6,100 nt of DNA from assembly GCA_023251855.1 (NCBI GenBank), contig JAHEYA010000157.1, positions 1 through 6,100 of the forward strand. The letters are read 5' to 3'. Below, in pieces: positions 1 to 5,980 of the stretch. The first letter of the stretch is position 1. Every line of letters begins with the position of its first letter. The position numbers were made by a program, and so were the translations under genes. This DNA is from Bacteroidota bacterium (GTDB taxonomy: Bacteria; Bacteroidota; Bacteroidia; 2-12-FULL-35-15). The notes under the pieces were generated by a model. It was given only the letters and a program-made list of their open reading frames with translations. It ran no database searches and had not been told where the DNA came from.

Positions 1-534
1 GATGTTCAACCCATCTGTTACCTTGATCTGGGATATGTAATTTTTGGTGAAGATTATAAACGAGGTGCATTTTTATTGCACATGCAGGGAGAACAGCTGA
101 AAGCCGGAAATGATTGCGGCACTGATCTTTCGGACAATATCAGCAACATGCTCACTTTATATACCAAAACTCAGGATTTTAAATTGCTGGATGAATTAGC
201 AGTAAAAATAATGATTCCGGGACTTGAAAAATTGATTTCTGAATTCGGTCAGGCACGTGTTGAATTGAAAATGAAAGTGCTAAAGAAGCTTCATAAGGCT
301 ATTATTCAGGAAGAACTAAATAGAGGAAATGTTTATAAAGATATTTTTTCTGCGTTACTTTTTGTTTTTAAAAAAGATTTTGAAAATGTAAATTTTGATA
401 AAGTTTTAGATCCTGCTATTGATATCCAACATCATAAATCATTTTTTGGAAAACAAACTGTAAATATTTTAGTGAACGAACAAATTAAAAAAAACGAAGT
501 AAACAATTTAGTAAACGAATATAAACTCGATTAG
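1..534 (+). CDS. narJ: NarJ-type nitrate reductase assembly chaperone, 5'-truncated by the window
   Basis: The reading frame is open from base 1 to the stop at 532-534, giving 177 visible residues. The true start lies upstream of the window, so the internal TTG (76) and ATG (82) are not starts. NarJ/TorD-family chaperones are cytoplasmic helical proteins that bind the catalytic subunit of respiratory nitrate reductase while the molybdenum cofactor is inserted and before it docks to the membrane subunit. The best sequence support is RGAFLLHMQGEQL (visible residues 21-33) followed by a GTDLSDNISNMLTLY stretch (40-54). These align with the family pattern of an RG-x-A helix followed by an LPDHLP-like turn and helix. 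The core DHLP residues are only partly kept (SDNIS). The C-terminal third is Lys/Asn-rich and divergent. The next gene starts two bases after the stop and encodes NarI, the standard narJ-narI order. It could be a chaperone for another molybdoenzyme, but the NarI neighbour argues for nitrate reductase. Confidence 0.85.
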   Translation, partial: DVQPICYLDLGYVIFGEDYKRGAFLLHMQGEQLKAGNDCGTDLSDNISNMLTLYTKTQDFKLLDELAVKIMIPGLEKLISEFGQARVELKMKVLKKLHKAIIQEELNRGNVYKDIFSALLFVFKKDFENVNFDKVLDPAIDIQHHKSFFGKQTVNILVNEQIKKNEVNNLVNEYKLD

Positions 535-536
535 CT

Positions 537-1262
537 ATGACAAACTATCTTCTCTTTGTAGCACTGCCTTATGCAGCCCTGGCAGTATTCTTAATAGGTT
601 CTATATACCGATATTTGAATAAAGGGTTTACAGTTTCTTCTCTATCATCACAATTTTTGGAGGGTAGAAAATTATTTATTGCCAGTCAACCATTTCACTG
701 GGGATTATTTTTTCTATTCTTCGGGCACTTGATAGCATTTTTATTTCCAAGAGCTGTTATTGCGTGGAACGGGCAGCCTGTAAGGTTATTAATCCTTGAA
801 ATATCTTCATTTGCTTTTGGTTTAGCGGCTTTCTTAGGATTAACTCTGCTAATTATTCGAAGATTGACCACAAGAAGAGTTCAGATAGTAACCAGTAAAA
901 TGGATATTGTTGTGTTTCTTGTATTGCTAACGCAAATCATTTCCGGTTTGTTGGTAGCCTATCACAATCGCTGGGGTTCATCTTGGTTTGCAGCATTTCT
1001 TTCTCCGTACTTACGTTCATTATTTGTTTTTGACCCGCAGATAGATGCAATAGCCAGTGTTAACTCGCTTGCCTTAAGAGTGCATGTAATATCCGCTTTT
1101 TCATTGATAGGATTAATACCGTTCACTCGTTTTATTCACTTTTTGGTATATCCGGTTGATTATTTATGGAGAAGTTACCAGCAGGTAATTTGGAACTGGC
1201 CACGAAAACATATTCGTACTTCACGTGCACATTCCGAGGGTCACAAGTCACAAAACAATTAG
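537..1262 (+). CDS. narI: Respiratory nitrate reductase gamma subunit, di-heme cytochrome b (NarI)
   Basis: This 241-aa membrane protein oxidises quinol and passes electrons through two b hemes to the Fe-S subunit NarH and then NarG. Five hydrophobic segments are visible (about residues 4-24, 50-72, 83-107, 123-143 and 182-204), as in E. coli NarI (225 aa). The four expected heme ligands are H54 (QPFHWG), H64 (FFGHL), H183 (LRVHV) and H201 (RFIHFLVYPVDYL). Their spacings of 10 and 18 residues equal those of the E. coli ligands H56/H66 and H187/H205. The RFIHFLVYPVDYLWRSYQ segment is the usual NarI signature after the last ligand. The start is the ATG two bases after narJ, without a clear ribosome binding site, so translational coupling to narJ is likely. 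A basic, His-containing tail of about 18 residues (after WPR at 221-223) extends past the point where the conserved part ends. No stop or missing ligand suggests decay. Confidence 0.95.
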   Translation: MTNYLLFVALPYAALAVFLIGSIYRYLNKGFTVSSLSSQFLEGRKLFIASQPFHWGLFFLFFGHLIAFLFPRAVIAWNGQPVRLLILEISSFAFGLAAFLGLTLLIIRRLTTRRVQIVTSKMDIVVFLVLLTQIISGLLVAYHNRWGSSWFAAFLSPYLRSLFVFDPQIDAIASVNSLALRVHVISAFSLIGLIPFTRFIHFLVYPVDYLWRSYQQVIWNWPRKHIRTSRAHSEGHKSQNN

Positions 1263-1287
1263 ATCAGAAGAATAAATAATTAAAGAA

Positions 1288-1473
1288 ATGGAAAATATTA
1301 TTTCAAAGAAACCCAAGCTTACTTTGGCTAGAATACAATTGATTATCACTCAGGATATTTTTCTACGTGCTCCGGCATGGGCACTATTGGTAGCAGTATT
1401 GATGGGTAGTGTTACATTTTTTTTCATATGGTTTGTTTTAAATGTGATCAGACCATTTGTGATGACTTTATAA
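1288..1473 (+). CDS. Small single-pass membrane protein downstream of narI, function unknown
   Basis: I do not recognise this 61-aa protein. It has a polar, Lys-rich N-terminus (residues 1-17), an amphipathic stretch and one strongly hydrophobic segment of about 25 residues (about 27-52, including AWALLVAVLMG and FFFIWFVL). A short tail, NVIRPFVMTL, follows. There is no cleavable signal peptide and no cysteine. Basic residues dominate the N-terminus, so an N-in orientation is expected. The ATG follows a purine-rich TTAAAGAA stretch. It lies 25 bp after narI on the same strand and is followed by two more small membrane proteins, so it is probably the operon's next gene. Its place suggests a small subunit or assembly factor of the membrane-bound nitrate reductase or a linked electron-transfer complex, but that rests on context alone. 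The start could be wrong by a few codons. Confidence 0.6.
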   Translation: MENIISKKPKLTLARIQLIITQDIFLRAPAWALLVAVLMGSVTFFFIWFVLNVIRPFVMTL

Positions 1474-1510
1474 AAAATTGGAGTAACAAATTCTGTGAAG
1501 AAGAAGTAAG

Positions 1511-1517
1511 AGGAGGG
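1511..1517 (+). promoter_or_regulatory. Isolated consensus-like Shine-Dalgarno AGGAGGG
   Basis: AGGAGGG is a near-perfect anti-16S match in a window where gene starts otherwise lack such sites. It lies 25 bases before the ATG of the 40-aa ORF at 1543, too far for normal use. At the usual 6-base spacing sits a TTG (1524) that opens only a four-codon frame ending in TGA at 1536-1538. That stop overlaps an ATG at 1535, which itself opens a four-codon frame ending at 1549, across the ATG at 1543. It could load ribosomes that reinitiate at 1543, or it may be coincidence. Confidence 0.3.
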
Positions 1518-1542
1518 TTGTTATTGAAAAAGCAATGAAGGT

Positions 1543-1665
1543 ATGTTAAAGAAAATTTTTACAGGAATTATTTGGGCTTCAATAGTACTGACAATTTTAG
1601 GGTTTGTTTTTTGCGTGTTTTCTTTAATTGTTCTATTGGTAATGCGTTTGAAGCAGGGTAATTGA
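1543..1665 (+). CDS. 40-aa single transmembrane miniprotein, function unknown
   Basis: This short frame encodes 40 residues beginning MLKKIFTGIIW. A Lys-containing N-terminus is followed by an almost continuous hydrophobic stretch (about residues 8-34) and a basic end, MRLKQGN. The composition is that of a real one-helix membrane protein and not of random A/T-rich sequence. An in-frame TGA at 1525-1527 leaves no earlier start except this ATG. It sits between the 61-aa and 123-aa membrane proteins, all on the narI strand, which supports it as a gene. I do not recognise it. Small one-helix subunits are common in cytochrome complexes, so a role in stabilising a membrane redox complex is possible but unproven. 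Its small size makes a chance frame a genuine alternative. Confidence 0.5.
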   Translation: MLKKIFTGIIWASIVLTILGFVFCVFSLIVLLVMRLKQGN

Positions 1666-1698
1666 ATTTTAAAATCAAATATATTAAATAAAAAAATC

Positions 1699-2070
1699 AT
1701 GAAAACTATTTTGCATCAGTTTGAACTTCTGATATCAGGAGGCAGACAAAAAGAGATTATAAAATGTGCAAATGTTCTTTTTTTTCTTATTACCATGTTA
1801 AGTGGTGAGCAGGTATTTGCGCAAAACACAATTAACAAAACTTCTATTAATGATGTTATGAATTGCTGGCTACTGGGAGGGTTTGCTGTAGTATTTTTAG
1901 GCACAATCATCTACGCTCTTAATAAAACGGTTACAGTTCTTCGTGAAAACGGAAAAGAATTGGAATTTAGTTTTCCAATGTTCAGAGGAATGGCTCAAAA
2001 CGGGAAAACAGTTACCATCCTTATTCTTGTGGTGGTTTTTATTGGGATAGTATGTGCTTTAAATTACTAA
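1699..2070 (+). CDS. Small membrane protein with signal-like N-terminus and two further helices, unknown
   Basis: I do not recognise this 123-aa protein. Residues 1-21 are polar and basic. Residues 24-41 form a hydrophobic segment ending in VFA-Q (39-42), which looks like a signal peptidase I site typical of Bacteroidota signal peptides, though the n-region would be unusually long. A short polar loop (NTINKTSINDV) leads to a helix at about 56-76 (WLLGGFAVVFLGTIIYAL). A charged loop follows (KTVTVLRENGKELEFSF), then a last helix at about 104-121 ending in LNY. If the first segment is cleaved, two helices remain with the charged loop between them. The ATG is preceded by A/T-rich DNA without a Shine-Dalgarno site. 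A Met further in cannot be excluded as the start. It ends 7 bp from the stop of the convergent fused beta-oxidation gene and closes the plus-strand nar block. Confidence 0.7.
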   Translation: MKTILHQFELLISGGRQKEIIKCANVLFFLITMLSGEQVFAQNTINKTSINDVMNCWLLGGFAVVFLGTIIYALNKTVTVLRENGKELEFSFPMFRGMAQNGKTVTILILVVVFIGIVCALNY

Positions 2071-2077
2071 CCAATTT

Positions 2078-4087
2078 TTAATTCCCCTGATAATTTACTT
2101 TTTTACCAAGGGAGGTAAGTCCAAGTAAGGCATCACTAGTGGAGAATACTTCTCTGAGGTGCTGAAGTTCTGATTCACAACCTTTCTCTTCAGAAATTAA
2201 TTTATCTGCAAGTCGCAATGCAATAGGAGCTTTGAAATTGATTGCTTTAACAATCTTCTCAGCTTCCTCTTTCGATACTGTATGAGAAGCAAATTGTTTG
2301 GTAGTAATTTCTGATAAAGAATTCTCCTCAAAAAAATGAGCAATGGATTTCCACTTATCCGGCATCTCCATTTTTTCAACAGTTGGTAATGGTTGTTCGC
2401 CTTCAAAAAGTGCAAACATTTCCTGTGGCGTAATAATTTTACCCACCAACCCAATTTCTTTCCCTTCTTTGGCAGAAAGCATTTTTCCCGTGTAAATTAA
2501 ATATTTACTCAATCCTTTCCCGATTTTTCTAACGCTTCTTTGTGTACCACCAAGCCCCGGATAAATTCCTATTCCTGTTTCGGGGAAAGCCATTTGAGCT
2601 TTTGGTAAAGCAAGTATCATATCCGCACACAGAGCCAGTTCAAGGCCACCACCCAAAGCCAGTCCATTAATTATGACAACCACTTTTTTCTTTGAATTAT
2701 CAATTCGCTGGAATAATTGCTGGCCGGCCAAAGTAAACTCTTCGATCTCACATATTTTTTTATTTTTTATTTTATTTACAAAAAATTTGATGTCAGCTCC
2801 CGCTACAAAAGCTTTTCCGGAGCCTGTGATAAAGATTGTTTTTATGCTAGAATCTTTTTCTGCTTGATTAAAGTAGTTTGAAAGTTGTTCAATCGTTTCC
2901 TCACACAAAGCATTTAAATTCTCAGGTTGATCGATAGTTATAACGGCCGTTGTTTCCGTTTTTTCAAATTTCACATTTGTAAATTCCCAATATTTTTCTC
3001 CAATAGATTGAGGTAAAGTCATATTGTACCGATCAATTATATTGACTATAAGCCTCATCACTTCCTCTTCTCCAAGTTCCTTCATTAATTCAATCGGACC
3101 TTTTTTCCATTTCAATCCAATTTTTGCACCTCTATCAATTTCTGAAGCTGAACAAATTTCTTCATCTAAAATTTGTGAGCAAATAAAAAAAACTATCCCC
3201 AACATTCTATCTCTTATTTCTTTTTTCACAATAGGGTGGAGTATATTTACGTGCAATTCTCCGATGGATTCCCAGGTCCAAGGTTTATTATCTTTTGTTT
3301 GCTTTTCCAGAGCATTCGCTACTTTATACAAATTACCAAAAAGTTCTAAGGTTTTTTCTGAATGATAAGCAATAGGAACACCTGTTGCATTCATGAGTTC
3401 AAATGGTCCTAAGGTTATTCCAAAAACTTCTTTACAAATATGATCAATTTGCTCAATGGAAATGTTTTCTTCGTGCAAGCGTACCGCTTCGTTTAACCAA
3501 GGCACAAAAAATCTGTTAACAACAAAACCATGTGCATCAATACTATAAATTGGATCTTTGCCTGAAAGAACACAAAAAGTATGTACTGATTTTATAGAAT
3601 CTTTTGATGTCCAGTTCCCTGGAATGATCTCAACTAAACGGTTTTTTGCTGCATGATAAAAATAATGTAATCCTAAAAACCTTCCCGGATAAGCTACTGA
3701 TGCAGATAATTCGGTAATTGAAAAGGAAGAAGTATTGGTTGCAAGAATTGTATCAAACGGAACTAAAGAAGAAAGTTTTTTGAAAAGTTCGCTTTTAGCT
3801 TTAAAATCTTCATAAATAGCTTCAATAATTAAATCGCATTCTTTTAAGTCTGAAAGATTTTCGGTTCCTTTTAAATTGGTAAGAAATGTATTTACTTGTT
3901 CTTTTGAAAATAATTGTCTTTCGATACTTTGGTCAAACATTTTTTTAATTCCATTTAATCCCTTTTCAACAAAAGGAATTGAGCGATCAGCAAGTATAAC
4001 TTTGAATCCCTCCTGAGCAAATTTTTGGGCAAGAGCCGAACCCATTGTTCCAGCTCCAACAACACCAACTTTTTTAATTTCTTTCAT
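2078..4087 (-). CDS. Bifunctional 3-hydroxyacyl-CoA dehydrogenase / enoyl-CoA hydratase fusion
   Basis: This 669-aa cytoplasmic enzyme should hydrate trans-2-enoyl-CoA to 3-hydroxyacyl-CoA and oxidise that to 3-ketoacyl-CoA with NAD+. The N-terminal half is the dehydrogenase. It has a Rossmann motif GAGTMG (11-16) and catalytic residues S120, H141, E153 and N191, whose spacings (21, 12 and 38) match human HADH S137/H158/E170/N208. Two C-terminal dimerisation-type repeats follow, at about 187-280 (GPFELMNATG) and 292-345 (EIDRGAKIGLKWKKGP). The C-terminal half (from about 372) is a crotonase, with AFVAGADIK (426-434), GGGLELA carrying E483 and the PE of FPETGIG carrying E503. The 20-residue gap equals that between E144 and E164 of rat enoyl-CoA hydratase, so hydratase activity is likely. 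FadB/FadJ have the opposite domain order. This order and length resemble the fused archaeal-type enzymes of about 650 aa. The ATG at 4087 has no Shine-Dalgarno site. The other genes of the minus-strand operon lie upstream. Confidence 0.93.
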   Translation of the reverse strand: MKEIKKVGVVGAGTMGSALAQKFAQEGFKVILADRSIPFVEKGLNGIKKMFDQSIERQLFSKEQVNTFLTNLKGTENLSDLKECDLIIEAIYEDFKAKSELFKKLSSLVPFDTILATNTSSFSITELSASVAYPGRFLGLHYFYHAAKNRLVEIIPGNWTSKDSIKSVHTFCVLSGKDPIYSIDAHGFVVNRFFVPWLNEAVRLHEENISIEQIDHICKEVFGITLGPFELMNATGVPIAYHSEKTLELFGNLYKVANALEKQTKDNKPWTWESIGELHVNILHPIVKKEIRDRMLGIVFFICSQILDEEICSASEIDRGAKIGLKWKKGPIELMKELGEEEVMRLIVNIIDRYNMTLPQSIGEKYWEFTNVKFEKTETTAVITIDQPENLNALCEETIEQLSNYFNQAEKDSSIKTIFITGSGKAFVAGADIKFFVNKIKNKKICEIEEFTLAGQQLFQRIDNSKKKVVVIINGLALGGGLELALCADMILALPKAQMAFPETGIGIYPGLGGTQRSVRKIGKGLSKYLIYTGKMLSAKEGKEIGLVGKIITPQEMFALFEGEQPLPTVEKMEMPDKWKSIAHFFEENSLSEITTKQFASHTVSKEEAEKIVKAINFKAPIALRLADKLISEEKGCESELQHLREVFSTSDALLGLTSLGKKVNYQGN

Positions 4088-4178
4088 TGTTACTGCGAAT
4101 TATGAATTTGTTTTTATTTACTTTTTTCTACTCCTTATAAATTGACAGCCTTTGTTTATAATTCGTAGGATTTTTATT

Positions 4179-4577
4179 TTAGTCAATTACTCTATTGATG
4201 TTGTAATCAATTACCTCAAACGGTTTTTTCCCTTTGTAATTTTTTCCGGTTTTGTTTGAATAATAACAGGAGAAAACCAATCCCCTGATACCAAAATCAA
4301 GTTGACGAAATAATGAAGATACCCCTCCCTGACTTTGATGACTGTCGTGCATTTTTTTTATCAACCAGCGAAGTGTGGAGTTTGGGAGAATTGACATTAA
4401 AGTTAAAATCATGTTCAAATCTCTCAAATCGTTTTCGGGGGTGAATGCAATGAAATCATCAATGTGTTCAATGCTGCCGGTATCGGAAAAAGACGGAAAT
4501 TCTTCTGAACGTGGAATAACAATATTACCCATTCGTTCAATAGTTTTCAGAGATGATTTACTTAAATATTTTGACAT
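4179..4577 (-). CDS. Putative small subunit of a GMC dehydrogenase, gluconate 2-dehydrogenase subunit 3-like
   Basis: This 132-aa protein starts 12 bp after the stop of the GMC oxidoreductase gene, so the two are probably co-translated. Its layout resembles the subunit 3 family that partners FAD-dependent sugar and alcohol dehydrogenases. A short helix LSKSSLKTIERMGNIVIPR (5-23) corresponds to the family's opening helix before an IIP motif. A predicted acidic segment follows (about 36-55), then a helix-rich middle and the C-terminal block LVFSCYYSNKTGKNY (100-114) ending FEVIDYNINRV. The last block recalls the YYS...IGY ending of the family. The match is by pattern only and is weak. Unlike classic members, it shows no Tat twin-arginine signal or other export signal, so a cytoplasmic complex is more likely. 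In the classic enzymes this subunit supports maturation or export of the FAD subunit. It could also be an unrelated lineage-specific partner. Confidence 0.6.
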   Translation of the reverse strand: MSKYLSKSSLKTIERMGNIVIPRSEEFPSFSDTGSIEHIDDFIAFTPENDLRDLNMILTLMSILPNSTLRWLIKKMHDSHQSQGGVSSLFRQLDFGIRGLVFSCYYSNKTGKNYKGKKPFEVIDYNINRVID

Positions 4578-4589
4578 CGTATATTATTT

Positions 4590-5969
4590 TTATTTTTTTA
4601 ATAATTGTTCACTTAATTTTTCTGACAACGCCATGATTGTCAATGAGGGATTGATTCCCGGAGCCGTAGGAAAAATACTGGAATCGGCAATGAAAATATT
4701 TTTAAATCCATGCAGCTGAAATTCGGGGTTCACTACTGAATTATTTGCGCCTGTACCGATGGAGCTTCCACCCATAAGATGCAGCCCGAAATAAAATCCA
4801 GAACGGAAAACTTCTTTAGCTCCACTTTTCATCATTATATTTTTTACTGCTTCCAAACCATCGTCTCTGCGTTTTTTGTCCTGGCCGGTCAATTCTTTTT
4901 TAATTATTAATTTCCCTTTTCTGTCAACCGAGATCTCCCCTACCGGCTCATCCCTCACTGCCACTTCAATACAACCCAGATTACGAAATTTTTTCATCAT
5001 TTGCTGATGAGTTGGCCCATAAATATCAAATAACATGGCAATCGAAATTGGTGAGGCAAACACATTTTCCAATTTAAATCCTTTGGTCCTGAATGAGGGG
5101 TCTTTTGAAGCAACTGTTTGAAATGCACCTTTGTGAGCATCAATAGGCTCATCATAAATTCCGAAAGACATAAATTGAGGATGGGAAGAAAAACCTTTCC
5201 CAAGCATAGGTAGCGATTTTTTAAAACCCGAACGCAATAAAATTGCTGTGCTTCCCAATGAACCGCTTGCCAAAATAATTTTTTTTGCAGTAACAGATTC
5301 TTGTGTTCCATTTTTTATTCCATTCACAATAACACATTCTTCCTTATGTTCAATGTTTTCAACGGTGAACTCAGAAAGCACTTTCAATCCGGTTTTTTCG
5401 GCCGGCTGGATATAGGCTACCAGTGAACTCTGTTTGGAATCGCGGTAACAGCCGCCCAAACAGCCGATACAATCATTTCCTTTATCCAATGCACAATTGA
5501 TTTGTCCGCGATGCAGAAACGCCCATTTATAACCACATTTATCGCTTCCCGCAATAAATTTTTTTGCATTGTTGTTCAACTCCTTCTCATTAAAATCATG
5601 AATTTGAAGATGTTTCTCCACTTTTTCATAATAGGGAGCCATTTTTTCTTCTGAGAAATAATCAACACCGGAGTTTTCTTTCCAATCATTAAAAGCAACC
5701 GTGTCGAACCGGTCGAGTAAACATTGGTTGACAATGGAAGTTCCACCAACTGCTTTTGATCGGAGAAAAACCATTTTTGCTTTTTCGTCAAACTCCATTC
5801 CTCCTCCCCAATAAAGCTGGGCCGAATAATCCGCTTCATTTTCAGGAAAAGTATTTTTTCTGAAATATTTTCCGGACTCAAGCAATACACAATTTGCACC
5901 GGCATTGTGAAGGTGATGTGCCAGCAAACCGCCCGATACTCCTGAACCAATTATAACAAAGTCATACAT
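4590..5969 (-). CDS. GMC-family FAD-dependent oxidoreductase (alcohol dehydrogenase/oxidase type)
   Basis: GMC enzymes oxidise alcohol groups (choline, sterols, sugars, fatty alcohols) with FAD. From the ATG at 5969 the protein is 459 aa, shorter than most members. A dinucleotide-binding motif GSGVSG (8-13) and the ribose-binding acid E31 (LLESG) lie at the N-terminus. A second FAD-contact motif, AVGGTSIVN, is at 73-81, and ASGSLGSTAIL at about 234-244 is the second GMC signature. Near the C-terminus H397 (LHLMGGSSIG) and N440 (INPSLTIMALSE) are the expected catalytic pair. Their 43-residue gap equals that of H516/H559 in glucose oxidase, and the Asn is as in choline and cholesterol oxidases. 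A segment with C159, C167, C170 and C174 precedes DSKQSS. An in-frame TTG at 5996 would overlap the upstream crotonase gene, so the ATG that begins MYDFVIIGSG is preferred. No signal peptide is visible. The substrate cannot be read from sequence; the operon suggests a lipid-related alcohol. Confidence 0.9.
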   Translation of the reverse strand: MYDFVIIGSGVSGGLLAHHLHNAGANCVLLESGKYFRKNTFPENEADYSAQLYWGGGMEFDEKAKMVFLRSKAVGGTSIVNQCLLDRFDTVAFNDWKENSGVDYFSEEKMAPYYEKVEKHLQIHDFNEKELNNNAKKFIAGSDKCGYKWAFLHRGQINCALDKGNDCIGCLGGCYRDSKQSSLVAYIQPAEKTGLKVLSEFTVENIEHKEECVIVNGIKNGTQESVTAKKIILASGSLGSTAILLRSGFKKSLPMLGKGFSSHPQFMSFGIYDEPIDAHKGAFQTVASKDPSFRTKGFKLENVFASPISIAMLFDIYGPTHQQMMKKFRNLGCIEVAVRDEPVGEISVDRKGKLIIKKELTGQDKKRRDDGLEAVKNIMMKSGAKEVFRSGFYFGLHLMGGSSIGTGANNSVVNPEFQLHGFKNIFIADSSIFPTAPGINPSLTIMALSEKLSEQLLKK

Positions 5970-5980
5970 AAAACTGTTTT

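Noticed and set aside
76..84. TTG at 76 or ATG at 82 as the start of the NarJ-like gene
   Set aside because: The frame is open to base 1, and the upstream residues (RGAFLL and before) belong to the conserved chaperone helix, so the gene is cut by the window edge.
2071..2110. Intrinsic terminator between the converging operons
   Set aside because: There are T-runs and C/G-containing patches (TTCCCC, AAGGGAGG), but I could not pair them into a stable stem followed by a T-run on either strand.
2673..3365. Plus-strand frames of 64 and 113 codons opposite the fused beta-oxidation gene, and similar antisense frames elsewhere
   Set aside because: They lie wholly within well-supported genes on the other strand, have biased Ser/Phe/Ile composition typical of shadow frames and show no family motif.
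4131..4138. ATAAGGAG on the minus strand as a ribosome binding site for the fused gene
   Set aside because: It lies more than 40 bases before the ATG at 4087, and no start codon with a sizeable frame follows at normal distance.
4142..4162. TTGACA (4142-4147) and TATAAT (4157-4162) on the plus strand as a sigma-70 promoter
   Set aside because: The spacing is 9 bp instead of about 17, and the promoter would read antisense into minus-strand genes. The region is A/T-rich enough for such matches by chance.
4155..4186. TTGACT (4186-4181) and TATAAA (4160-4155) on the minus strand as a promoter for the fused beta-oxidation gene
   Set aside because: The spacing is 20 bp and the -35 box overlaps the end of the upstream coding region. 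Bacteroidota promoters also follow a different consensus. Not strong enough to annotate.
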